NCBI GenBank assembly: GCA_004525465.1
Contig: SPCN01000104.1
Coordinates: forward strand, 1-7,512
Origin: Chrysiogenales bacterium
GTDB lineage: Bacteria > Acidobacteriota > Aminicenantia > UBA2199
DNA: 7,512 bases
Direction of reading: 5' to 3'
Part shown: positions 1 through 6,771 of the stretch, in pieces
Position numbering within the stretch: the first letter of the stretch is position 1
Layout of the letters: the number at the start of each line of letters is the position of its first letter
The notes under the pieces: model-generated
Told to the model about the DNA's origin: nothing
The model's input: only the letters and a program-made list of their open reading frames with translations
The model's database searches: none
Made by a program: the position numbers and the translations under genes

Positions 1-285
1 AGTCAGCGCCTGCGCAAGTTTTTCGACGGCTGGATCTATACACGCCAGCTGCCGGAAGTCAGTTATCAGGTCAACTGCGCCGGAGCGATCGCCGAGATCA
101 CCTTCAGCCAAAAAAACAGCGATTTCGTTTTCCCGGTCAGCCTAAGCATTGCCACGGCCGAGGGCAAGTACGTCCGCACCCTGATCGTCGAGGAAAAGGT
201 CCAGAAATTCAAAATAGTTGAAAACACCCCCATCCAATCGATTGAAATCGATGCCGGGGTTGCACCTATTAAATTGCTGGATTAA
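1..285 (+). CDS. C-terminal fragment of a probable M1-family aminopeptidase (5' end outside window)
   Basis: An open frame enters from the left edge and stops at TAA 283-285, giving 94 residues of a protein whose start is not in the window. Near its beginning the fragment reads LRKFFDGWIYTRQLPE, which resembles the end of M1 (gluzincin) zinc aminopeptidases, where a Phe-Phe-x-x-Trp segment followed by a Leu-Pro leads into a small beta-rich closing domain. The rest (alternating hydrophobic beta-strand pattern, few Cys, ending KLLD) fits that beta domain. The catalytic HExxH and GxMEN motifs would lie upstream and cannot be checked, so the family call rests on the C-terminal signature alone. 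M1 enzymes remove N-terminal residues from peptides. The stop codon shares one base with the ATG of the next gene (TAATG), which suggests co-transcription and coupled translation. Confidence 0.6.
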   Translation, partial: SQRLRKFFDGWIYTRQLPEVSYQVNCAGAIAEITFSQKNSDFVFPVSLSIATAEGKYVRTLIVEEKVQKFKIVENTPIQSIEIDAGVAPIKLLD

Positions 286-2735
286 TGAAAAAGAAGCGTC
301 TGATTACGATTGTTTTGGCTGTTTTATCAATCTTGGCTTTCATGGCGTGCGGCAGCCGAAAAACCGCTCATTTCAACCTGCTGGTCATAACCCTTGACAC
401 CACGCGAGCCGACGGCATCGGCGCCTATGGCAACCGGGATGCCGCCACCCCCCATATCGATCGCCTGGCTGAAAAAGGGATCATGTTCCGCAATTGCTAT
501 ACACCGGTCCCCTTGACCCTGCCTGCCCATTGTTCGCTTTTCACCGGCCGCTATCCCCTGGCCCACCAGGTCAGGAACAACGGAACTTATTTCCTGCCGG
601 AGACACAAACCACTTTGGCCGAGATTCTGAAGGAAAATAACTACCGCACCTTTGCCTTTATCGCTTCATTCACCTTATTGTCCAAATTCGGACTGAATCA
701 GGGTTTTGAGTTCTATGATGAAACCTTCAAGCAAAAACAGACCATCATCAATTACCATGACGAAATTCCTGCGGCTGAAATAACTAAAAAATTCGCGGCC
801 TGGCTCGAAAAAAATCATGAAAAAAAATTTTTCACCTGGCTCCATTTTTTCGACCCGCACAGCCCGTATCAGCTTCACTCCGAAGTGGACAGCAAGTTCT
901 CACGGTCGGAAAGGCTTAAATATGAAGGGGAAATCGCTTATGTGGACATGCATGTCGGGAAAGTCATCCGGCTCCTTGAGGAAAAAAGAATTTTGGAGCG
1001 AACGGTCATTTTGATCGCTGGAGATCATGGAGAAGCTTTCGGGGAACACAAAGAATTCGGTCATGGAATATTTTGCTATGAAGAGAGCCTGAAAGTCCCA
1101 CTAATCCTTTACAATCCCATTTTATTCGCAAAAAGCAGGAAGATTGACAGCCGCGTCAATCTGGTGGATGTCATGCCTTCGCTTCTCCACTACTTGGCAA
1201 TCGAATGCCCTGAAAGAGTTCAGGGAAAAAGTTTTCACAACCTGGTTGCCGGGGAAAAAGAAAAGCGGTCAAGGGATGTGTACTTCGAGAGCCGTTTCGG
1301 CATGGAAACCAACAACTGGGCTCCCATCACGGGAATGATCGTGGACGATTACAAATATACCTCGCTGATCGAGCCGGAACTGTATGACCTTGGGCAGGAT
1401 GCCGCGGAACGGATCAACCTGTTCAAGGAGAAAAATATTCTTGCCAAAAAACTTGATAAGCAGCTGCGCCAGTATATCATTGATTATTCTTCATCCGAAA
1501 AAACAGGCAAGCGCGAGCTCAGCCAGGATGATTTTGAAAGTCTGAGATCGTTAGGTTATATCTCTTCGGTTTCGGCAAAAGCCAAGGAAATGATCGATCC
1601 CAAAAAAGGGTTCGACCTCTATGCCCAAGTCGAATTGCTGAAGGAAAAAGTCAAGGCCGGAAATTATCCGCAAGCGCAGGCTGAACTTGAGCAGATCATT
1701 ATGGGCAATCCGGGCGTGCAACTGCCCAATTTTTTCGAATTGGAATTCACGATAAAAAAAAATATAGGCCGAATGAGCGAAGCCTACGCTACTTTGGAAA
1801 AAGCCATCACCATTTTTCCGGACCATGAATCATTCAAGATGATTTTGGCAACGGAGTTAGTTTTTCAAAATAAATATTCCAGGTCGAAAGAATTATGCCG
1901 GGACATTCTGAATAAAAACCCCCGCTTCGCCGCCGCTTTGATTTTGCTGGGAGACATTTCCCGAAAACAAAACAACCGGGCAGAAGCAGTCGAGTTTTAC
2001 AGTCAAGCCTTGAAAATCGAGCCGCAGAACACGCGCTTAAAAGTCGTATTGTCCGAACTGGAGAAGAGATTGGCTGATCCCCAGCGTGGTTTCCGCACGG
2101 CAACTGAGACCAAAAATGATGGGCTGAATTTGCCGGATGCAAGGCGCATTGAAGCCATGGCGGAAACGGCCTTGGCGTTGATCGATGGCAATCGGCTGGA
2201 TCAGGCCCGCGAGATTTTAGAAAAGCTACTGCGATTGGACCCGGAGAATGCCGATGCCCTGGTCAATATCGGAACTGTTGAATTCCGGACCGGTGCATTT
2301 GCTAAGGCCATGAAGTATTATCAAAAAGCCATCAAAATAAATCCCGGGCACGCCCTGGCTTTCAGCAACATGGGCATGGTTCATTTCAGCTTATTTCAAA
2401 GGGATAATGGTCGTTCAGTTTTGGAACTGGCCTTGCAGTATTTTAACAAGTCCATTCAATTGGATCCCAATCTCAGTGACGGATACAATGGCCGGGGGGC
2501 TGTATATCTGCTATTGAATGAAAATAAAAAAGCCGTGCTGGATTTTAAAAAAGTGATCGAATTAAAACCCGAATATATTGATGCGTACTTCAACATTACA
2601 TATGCTTTGATGAAAGGCGGACGAAAAAAAGAAGCAATTGATATTTTGGCGCGTTTCAAGAAATCTTTTTATGAGAAACTTAATCCCAAAGATCAAAATG
2701 AGTTGAATCTTTTGATTTCGGAGATCAATTCTTGA
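285..2735 (+). CDS. Sulfatase-like (alkaline-phosphatase fold) lipoprotein with C-terminal TPR repeats
   Basis: This 816-residue protein starts at the ATG that overlaps the upstream stop. Residues 1-22 form a basic, hydrophobic signal peptide ending at Cys22; FMAC is a loose lipobox, so a lipid anchor is likely but not certain. Residues 30 to about 380 are a sulfatase/phosphodiesterase domain: the metal site LDTTRAD at 37-43, TLPAH at 78-82 just before the conserved FTG, a DPH motif near 190, GDHG with Asp247-His248, and His255/His260. A typical closing motif, ELYDL near 365-369, follows. At the catalytic position where true sulfatases carry a Cys or Ser that becomes formylglycine (C/S-x-P-x-R), this protein has Thr78, as in Thr-nucleophile phosphotransferases and phosphodiesterases of the same superfamily. 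A linker with LRSLGY near 420-426 leads into about eight TPR-like helical pairs at roughly 435-810. Expected location: the envelope, facing the periplasm. The substrate cannot be read from the sequence; a sulfate- or phosphate-ester hydrolase or transferase is possible. No strong ribosome site is seen, so translation probably depends on coupling to the upstream gene. Confidence 0.85.
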   Translation: MKKKRLITIVLAVLSILAFMACGSRKTAHFNLLVITLDTTRADGIGAYGNRDAATPHIDRLAEKGIMFRNCYTPVPLTLPAHCSLFTGRYPLAHQVRNNGTYFLPETQTTLAEILKENNYRTFAFIASFTLLSKFGLNQGFEFYDETFKQKQTIINYHDEIPAAEITKKFAAWLEKNHEKKFFTWLHFFDPHSPYQLHSEVDSKFSRSERLKYEGEIAYVDMHVGKVIRLLEEKRILERTVILIAGDHGEAFGEHKEFGHGIFCYEESLKVPLILYNPILFAKSRKIDSRVNLVDVMPSLLHYLAIECPERVQGKSFHNLVAGEKEKRSRDVYFESRFGMETNNWAPITGMIVDDYKYTSLIEPELYDLGQDAAERINLFKEKNILAKKLDKQLRQYIIDYSSSEKTGKRELSQDDFESLRSLGYISSVSAKAKEMIDPKKGFDLYAQVELLKEKVKAGNYPQAQAELEQIIMGNPGVQLPNFFELEFTIKKNIGRMSEAYATLEKAITIFPDHESFKMILATELVFQNKYSRSKELCRDILNKNPRFAAALILLGDISRKQNNRAEAVEFYSQALKIEPQNTRLKVVLSELEKRLADPQRGFRTATETKNDGLNLPDARRIEAMAETALALIDGNRLDQAREILEKLLRLDPENADALVNIGTVEFRTGAFAKAMKYYQKAIKINPGHALAFSNMGMVHFSLFQRDNGRSVLELALQYFNKSIQLDPNLSDGYNGRGAVYLLLNENKKAVLDFKKVIELKPEYIDAYFNITYALMKGGRKKEAIDILARFKKSFYEKLNPKDQNELNLLISEINS

Positions 2736-2902
2736 AATAGTCGCATTGTCTGAGTGGGATTGCGTTCCGGGTCGAGGCTTAAAAGCAAACGATATGCGAG
2801 CTATTTAAAAAAATTGCGCTGGAATTTTTGTTTATTCTGGATTTTATGGCTGCAATGATGTATCCTATTAGATTGAAGGAGAATGGTGGACCTAAATTTA
2901 AT
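2736..2902 (+). other. AT-rich intergenic stretch before the tonB-like gene
   Basis: This stretch separates the sulfatase-like gene from the TonB-like gene and is richer in A and T than its surroundings, especially at 2801-2850. It probably carries the promoter for the TonB-like gene, but I cannot fix a convincing -35/-10 pair: TTGCGC (2814-2819) and TATTCT (2833-2838) are only 13 bases apart. No clear hairpin terminator for the upstream gene is visible. The TonB frame is open back to a TTG at 2828 and includes an ATG at 2846, so part of this stretch would be coding if an earlier start were used. I see no tRNA or riboswitch. Confidence 0.35.
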
Positions 2903-2911
2903 GAGGTTTTG
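2903..2911 (+). promoter_or_regulatory. Ribosome binding site deciding the tonB-like start
   Basis: GAGG at 2903-2906 lies five bases before the ATG at 2912, a normal Shine-Dalgarno spacing. The earlier in-frame starts (TTG 2828, ATG 2846, ATG 2855, ATG 2858) have no comparable site. A second purine run, AAGGAG at 2876-2881, is too far upstream for the 2912 start. Confidence 0.6.
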
Positions 2912-3670
2912 ATGCTTGAAGATTCACTGATTGAATCGGGAGGCAGGCGCGAACCCAGCCGCAAATGGCTGTTTATGCCCGTTTCCCTGCTGCTGCACGT
3001 CCTGGCCATTGCCGCCCTGGCGGTCGTCCCGTTGCTGCTGGCCGAGAAAAATCTGCCCGAGATCAAGGTAACCAATGTTTTGGTCATCACTCCGCTTTTG
3101 CCGACGCCGCCGCCGCCGCCCCCGCCGCCATTTGGTAGAGGCAGAGGCTCGGGAGTGGCCAAAGCCCCGGACGGAAAAAAAGAGATAAAACCGCCCGTTT
3201 TCGCCGGCAGGCTGATCGCCCCCATCGAAGTACCTGTGACCATCGAAGAAGATGATAGCGATTTCGGCGTGGAGGGCGGAGTTCCCTGGGGAGTTCCCGG
3301 CGGGGTTGAGGGAGGGGTTGAGGGCGGTGTGGTCGGCGGCGTTCTGGGCGGCGTGCTGGGCGAACCCCTGCCCAACGAGCAACCCTTTTTCGTCAGCGGC
3401 AAAAATGTTCCCAAATTGGTCAAGCAGGTCAAACCGGAATACCCTCAGGAAGCCTATGCGGCTCGCATGCAGGCGGTCGTTATCGTTGAGGCCATAACCG
3501 ATATCTACGGCCGGGTGAGTCGGGCCCGGATCATCAGCGGCCATCCCGTTTTCTACGAAGAGGCACTGATTGCCGTCCGCAAATGGCTGTACGAACCATA
3601 TATCGTCAACGGCATTCCCCGCCCGATCTATTTTACCGTGACCATCACCTTCGGACTGACCTCCAATTAA
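2912..3670 (+). CDS. TonB-family energy transducer protein
   Basis: This 252-residue protein has the layout of TonB. Residues 1-18 are a short charged cytoplasmic tail, about 19-44 are one membrane helix (WLFMPVSLLLHVLAIAAL...), 61-73 are a Pro-rich stretch with eight consecutive prolines, and 74-165 are a flexible linker. The C-terminal TonB domain runs from about 167 to 248, with KPEYPQEA, a Gly-Arg-Val strand, SGHPVFYEEAL, a Lys-Trp-Leu-Tyr-x-Pro segment and a closing beta strand TVTITFG. TonB carries proton-motive energy from ExbB/ExbD in the inner membrane to TonB-dependent receptors in the outer membrane; this implies a Gram-negative envelope. No ExbB, ExbD or receptor gene is in the window. 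The start at 2912 is chosen for its ribosome site and because the residues after it look like the usual short N-terminus; an upstream start would add up to 28 residues. The linker carries a Gly-Gly-Val repeat (see separate entry) in place of the Lys-Pro/Glu-Pro repeats of E. coli TonB. Confidence 0.88.
   Translation: MLEDSLIESGGRREPSRKWLFMPVSLLLHVLAIAALAVVPLLLAEKNLPEIKVTNVLVITPLLPTPPPPPPPPFGRGRGSGVAKAPDGKKEIKPPVFAGRLIAPIEVPVTIEEDDSDFGVEGGVPWGVPGGVEGGVEGGVVGGVLGGVLGEPLPNEQPFFVSGKNVPKLVKQVKPEYPQEAYAARMQAVVIVEAITDIYGRVSRARIISGHPVFYEEALIAVRKWLYEPYIVNGIPRPIYFTVTITFGLTSN
3107..3130 (+). repeat. CCG/CCN proline-codon run
   Basis: Eight consecutive proline codons, mostly CCG with one CCC and one CCA, encode residues 66-73 of the TonB-like protein just after the membrane helix. 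The low-complexity triplet tract is a possible site of slippage that would change the linker length by whole codons. Pro-rich linkers are normal for TonB, since they span the periplasm. Confidence 0.8.
3275..3361 (+). repeat. Imperfect 12-base tandem repeat coding for Gly-Gly-Val-x
   Basis: Within the TonB-like gene about seven imperfect copies of a four-codon unit (GGN GGN GTN NNN) encode residues 122-150. The fourth residue is Pro, Glu, Val or Leu, and one unit is altered to Trp-Gly-Val. The units differ in their third codon bases, so the array is not freshly duplicated. It lies in the periplasmic linker before the TonB C-terminal domain. Confidence 0.8.
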
Positions 3671-3690
3671 CCAGAGGTTATTTATTTATT
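3668..3690 (+). terminator. Possible weak intrinsic terminator of the tonB-like gene
   Basis: TAACC (3668-3672) and GGTTA (3676-3680) can pair around a three-base loop, and the stem is followed by TTTATTTATT. The stem begins in the stop codon of the TonB-like gene and the tail runs into the 3' end of the opposing protease gene. Five base pairs is short for an intrinsic terminator, so this is tentative. Confidence 0.3.
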
Positions 3691-4197
3691 GATCTGCTCG
3701 CGCAATGTTTGCGCAAGAAATTCAGCCAAGCGGGGAAGTATCTTTTTTACCGGCGCGGAAAGTTTGTTTCCAGGCATCAGGTTGCGCGGCTGTATGCCGA
3801 CCAGGATGACCCGGGCCGGAAGGGAGGTGCCGAGGAAACGCATCAGCAGGCGCAGGGGCAGATGGTGGCTGGTCATGTCCCCGACGGCAATGGAACTTTC
3901 GTCGGCCAGGAAGACCGTACCGGGGGGCAAACAGTGATCCACGGCGTCCAAAAGGATCACATGGCTGGGTACGAAAGCGCGAATGACGCCCGTGAAATTT
4001 TCCGGGGCTTCGCCGCCGCTGGCGATGCGGATGTCAGGATGGGCCGGAAGTTTTTTGGCCAGGGACCGCGCCAGGGCGACGCCCAGGCGGTCGTCGCTTT
4101 TCCAGTTCATGCCGATGCCGAGCACAAAAATCTTCTTGGCCCCCTGGAGCTGCATCCGCAGTTTTTCCGGAAAACTCTCGGCACAGGGGAACGGCAT
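3682..4197 (-). CDS. hycI: HycI-type [NiFe] hydrogenase maturation endopeptidase
   Basis: This protein of about 171 residues belongs to the HycI/HyaD (M52) family, which clips the C-terminal extension from the hydrogenase large subunit once nickel is in place. Aligned by eye with E. coli HycI, the three metal-sensing residues are all present: the second Asp of KSDD (Asp36), Asp84 in LLDAVD, and His111 in MTSHH. GGEAPENF and VGIQP also match the HycI subgroup. The usual Gly-x-Gly-Asn near the N-terminus is GIGMN here. The frame is open upstream to 4350, but that would overlap the ferredoxin-type gene by 97 bases and the extra residues look unrelated. I chose ATG 4197 because the segment before the first beta strand (SFPEKLRMQLQGAKKI) looks like a genuine N-terminus. 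Its ribosome site is poor (AGG only one base away); ATG 4155 is the alternative. It is the last gene of the hydrogenase operon, 56 bases after the preceding stop. Confidence 0.88.
   Translation of the reverse strand: MPFPCAESFPEKLRMQLQGAKKIFVLGIGMNWKSDDRLGVALARSLAKKLPAHPDIRIASGGEAPENFTGVIRAFVPSHVILLDAVDHCLPPGTVFLADESSIAVGDMTSHHLPLRLLMRFLGTSLPARVILVGIQPRNLMPGNKLSAPVKKILPRLAEFLAQTLREQINK
3700..3714. repeat. Perfect 6-bp inverted repeat in the convergent 3' region
   Basis: GCGCAA and TTGCGC are perfect inverted copies around the loop TGT. The element sits within the last codons of the minus-strand protease gene. It could help end transcription coming from the plus strand, but neither side is followed directly by a T-run, so it may be chance. 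Confidence 0.4.
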
Positions 4198-4253
4198 ACC
4201 TGAACTGTCTACGGGCGTCGCAATGGAAGGTTTTCTGGCAGCGATGGTCGGGG

Positions 4254-4613
4254 TTACTTGTATTCGATCTTCAGCTGGTGGCGATTCAGGACGGCCGTTT
4301 CGAATTCGCCGTCCATGTGATAGGTCTTGGTCGGGCAGGAGTCGACGCACTGGGCGCAGTGGATGCAGCGGTCGTTATGCAGGATCATCTTGAATTTCTT
4401 TTCGGTTTCGGAGACGCGGATGATGTCGATGGCCTCGGCCGGGCAGTCATTGACGCAGATCATGCAGCCGATGCACTTGGGCGGGTCGAAGACCACGTTG
4501 CCGCGGAAATCCTTGGGCACAGGATCTTTCTCGAAAGGATACTTGACCGTGACCGGTTTCTTGAAGAGATGGCGCAGCAGTTCGGGCAAAAATATACCGG
4601 GTTTGATGCTCAT
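4254..4613 (-). CDS. NuoI/HycF/MbhN-like 2x[4Fe-4S] subunit of group 4 hydrogenase
   Basis: This 119-residue protein contains two ferredoxin cluster motifs, CIGCMICVNDCP (Cys47, 50, 53, 57) and CIHCAQCVDSCP (Cys83, 86, 89, 93). All eight ligands are present for two [4Fe-4S] clusters. The N-terminal part (LLRHLFKKPVTVKYPFE) matches the membrane-facing arm of NuoI-type subunits. Its role is to pass electrons from the donor to the small-subunit cluster. The start at 4613 is chosen because AAGGGGA (4627-4621) is seven bases upstream and because its ATG overlaps the stop of the NuoH-like gene (ATGA). A longer frame back to 4682 only mirrors the neighbouring gene. There is no Cys-rich extension or fused domain, so the electron donor subunit or soluble ferredoxin must be elsewhere. 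Confidence 0.92.
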   Translation of the reverse strand: MSIKPGIFLPELLRHLFKKPVTVKYPFEKDPVPKDFRGNVVFDPPKCIGCMICVNDCPAEAIDIIRVSETEKKFKMILHNDRCIHCAQCVDSCPTKTYHMDGEFETAVLNRHQLKIEYK

Positions 4614-5578
4614 AATTCCATCCCCTTGATGATGATGACGATAAACAGCTGCAGCACGGCCAGCGGTGCCAGCCAGCGCCACGAGAAGTTTATCATCTGG
4701 TCGATGCGGATGCGACTCAGGGCGGCGCGCATGGCCGTCAGCAGAAAGATGATGAAGAGGGTCTTGAGAATGAACCAGGCCAGCCCCGGCAGCAGGCCGC
4801 CCGGAAAGCCGCCCATGAACACGGCAGCGATCAGGCCGGCGCCCACGACCATTTCGATGTCGCCCAGCAGCCGGAAAAAAGCCAGCTTCTTGCCGGAATA
4901 TTCGGTGAATTGGCCGCCGACAATTTCAGTTTCGGCGTGGGGGATGTCGAAGGGCACCCGCTCCAGCTTGGCTTGCAGGGCGATCACGGCGATGAAAAAG
5001 CCGATGATGTTGACCAGCATGAGCAGTGGCCTGTTTTGGTAAAAGCGGGCGATCTCCAGGATGCGCCAGGAATCGGCCAGCACGGCCGGGGAGAGCAGGG
5101 CCAGCAGCATCGGGATCTCGTAGCCGAAAAACATGGTCAGCACGCGCACGCCGCCGATGGCCGAGAAGAAGTTGGTCGAATGCCAGCCGGCCAGGAAAAA
5201 GATCAGTGTGGGCAGGCTGAGCAGGTAGAACAACACGATCAGGTCGCCGGAGAATGAATTGAAAGAGGGCGCTTCACTGTAGTGCCAGACCGGAAGATAT
5301 AGGGCCGCGGTGCAGACGATGGCCAGGGAGAACACAGGCAAGGCCGAGAACATGTGTTTGTCGGCCTTTTCCGGAACAATGTCTTCCTTGGCGAAGAGCT
5401 TGATGATGTCGGCGACCGGCTGCAGGATGCCGGAGCGGCCGGTGTGCAGGGGGCCGATGCGGTTCTGCATGCGGGCGTAGAGCTTGCGGTCGAACCACTC
5501 GCAGAAGGTGGAATAGACCAGCAGGAAGATCAGACCCGGATAGACCAGGATGTAGAGAAGGGGCTTTAAAATGGCCAT
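4610..5578 (-). CDS. NuoH/HycD/MbhM-like membrane subunit of group 4 hydrogenase
   Basis: This 322-residue integral membrane protein has about eight hydrophobic helices and is close to the usual length of NuoH-type subunits. Family motifs are clear: DRKLYARMQNRIGP at 30-43, LQPVADIIKLFAKED shortly after, FDIPHAETEIVGG at 210-222 followed by FTEYSG, and RIRIDQMINFSW in the C-terminal part. In complex I and group 4 hydrogenases this subunit anchors the hydrophilic arm, and its acidic loop residues (here the Glu and Asp of 211-226) lie at the link between redox chemistry and ion movement. The start ATG at 5578 has AAGGA about seven bases upstream and lies 13 bases inside the end of the large-subunit gene, a sign of coupled translation. 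The end overlaps the next gene by four bases. Confidence 0.93.
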   Translation of the reverse strand: MAILKPLLYILVYPGLIFLLVYSTFCEWFDRKLYARMQNRIGPLHTGRSGILQPVADIIKLFAKEDIVPEKADKHMFSALPVFSLAIVCTAALYLPVWHYSEAPSFNSFSGDLIVLFYLLSLPTLIFFLAGWHSTNFFSAIGGVRVLTMFFGYEIPMLLALLSPAVLADSWRILEIARFYQNRPLLMLVNIIGFFIAVIALQAKLERVPFDIPHAETEIVGGQFTEYSGKKLAFFRLLGDIEMVVGAGLIAAVFMGGFPGGLLPGLAWFILKTLFIIFLLTAMRAALSRIRIDQMINFSWRWLAPLAVLQLFIVIIIKGMEL

Positions 5579-6771
5579 GCTGAATCCTTTTTCTTAAAAT
5601 TGATTTTTTTGTATCGGTCGTTCGCCATGGCGCGCAGCTGGCTGAAGCTGAGGACCTTGCTTTCGCCGCTGCGCGGGTTGTCCAGCTGGACCAGGCGTTC
5701 GGCGCAGCAGATGCAGGGGTCGATGGCGGCGAAGATCAGCGGGATGTCTGCGATGAAACCGTTCTTGAGCATCGCGATGGTAGCCGCATAGTTGGCCAGC
5801 GTTGGGGCGCGCACTTTCAATCTTTCCGGTTTGTCCGAGCCGTTGCTCTTGATGTAATGGACGTTTTCGCCGCGCGGCGCTTCGTAACGCGAGTACACTT
5901 CGTTTTCCTTGACCTTGCGCGGGGCCTTGACCTTGAACGGCCCTTCGGGCAGGTTCTTGAGCAGGAACTCGATGATCTTGTACGATTCCAGCAATTCCTT
6001 GACTCGAACCACGGCCCGGCCCAGCACGTCGCAACTGTCGGCGGTCGCTACTTCGAAGGGTATCTCATCGTATACGGCGTAGGGATCGTCCTTGCGTACG
6101 TCCATGGGCACGCCCGAGGCGCGCAGGGTGGGGCCGACAGCGCAGAGGGCGATGGCTTTTTCCTTGCTTAACTTGCCAACGCCGGCGAGCCTGTTAGCGA
6201 AAGTTGGCTCGCTGGCCCCGATATTCAAATAGTATTCAGTCCTGGTTTTCAACAGGCCCAGGGTGTCGAGGATTTTCTTTTTCTGCAACTCGTCGATGTC
6301 GCGGCGCACGCCGCCGAAGGTGTTCATCGAATAATGGACGCGGTTGCCGGTGATCCAGTCGAGAATGTCCATTACCACCTCGCGGTCGCGCCAGGTGTAC
6401 ATGAAAAAGGATTCAAAGCCCGCTTCCTGTCCGGCTACGCCCAGCCAGAGCAGGTGGCTGTGCACCCGTTCCAGTTCGCAGATCAGGGTGCGGATGTATA
6501 GGCCGCGCCGGGCCGGTACCAGTTCCATCAGTTTTTCCACTCCCTGGGTGTAGCAGGTCTGGTGGGAAAAGGAACAGATGCCGCAGATGCGTTCGGTCAA
6601 GTAGAGGTTCTGGATGAAGGTCCTGCTTTCGGCCAGTTTTTCGATGCCGCGGTGGTTGTAGCCCAGTTTCAGGTCGGCGTCGCGGATGATCTCCCCTTCC
6701 AGGGTCATGCGCAGGCTGATCGGTTCGTGCAGGGCCGGGTGCTGCGGGCCCAAAGCGACTTTGAATTCCAT
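5566..6771 (-). CDS. [NiFe] hydrogenase large (catalytic) subunit, group 4, NuoD/MbhL/HycE-like
   Basis: This protein of about 401 residues resembles NuoD but is a true hydrogenase large subunit. The N-terminal GPQHPALHEP and LGYNHRGIEK segments are shared with complex I. The L1 motif RICGICSFSH supplies Cys63 and Cys66, and the L2 motif DPCICCAER supplies Cys353 and Cys356, so all four nickel-binding cysteines are present; complex I NuoD lacks them. It should catalyse reversible H2 formation or oxidation on the cytoplasmic side of the membrane. After the Arg of the L2 motif there is a 42-residue, Lys-rich tail, the expected target of the HycI-type protease two genes downstream. Two adjacent ATGs (6774 and 6771) are possible; GGAGGT at 6782-6777 is better spaced for 6771. 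The start overlaps the stop of the NuoC-like gene (TGATG), and the 3' end overlaps the NuoH-like gene by 13 bases. The order and motifs are Mbh- or Hyc-like; I cannot assign the subgroup by eye. Confidence 0.93.
   Translation of the reverse strand: MEFKVALGPQHPALHEPISLRMTLEGEIIRDADLKLGYNHRGIEKLAESRTFIQNLYLTERICGICSFSHQTCYTQGVEKLMELVPARRGLYIRTLICELERVHSHLLWLGVAGQEAGFESFFMYTWRDREVVMDILDWITGNRVHYSMNTFGGVRRDIDELQKKKILDTLGLLKTRTEYYLNIGASEPTFANRLAGVGKLSKEKAIALCAVGPTLRASGVPMDVRKDDPYAVYDEIPFEVATADSCDVLGRAVVRVKELLESYKIIEFLLKNLPEGPFKVKAPRKVKENEVYSRYEAPRGENVHYIKSNGSDKPERLKVRAPTLANYAATIAMLKNGFIADIPLIFAAIDPCICCAERLVQLDNPRSGESKVLSFSQLRAMANDRYKKINFKKKDSAWPF

Noticed and set aside
1834..2191. Short minus-strand frames within the TPR region
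   Set aside because: They are antisense to a continuous TPR-coding frame and have no motif or ribosome site.
2779..3432. 217-codon minus-strand reading frame rich in Pro and Thr opposite the TonB-like gene
   Set aside because: Its Pro-Thr repeats are the reverse complement of the Gly-Val repeat codons; the plus-strand protein has clear TonB family features and the minus frame has none.
3583..4203. 206-codon plus-strand frame over the protease gene
   Set aside because: Antisense to the HycI-type protease, whose metal residues and motifs are conserved; it also overlaps the end of the TonB-like gene.
4198..4350. Longer N-terminus for the maturation protease
   Set aside because: It would overlap the ferredoxin-type gene by 97 bases and the added residues resemble no part of the HycI family.
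4278..5042. 254-codon plus-strand frame across the ferredoxin and NuoH-like genes
   Set aside because: It lies antisense to two clearly recognised hydrogenase genes and shows no family motif.
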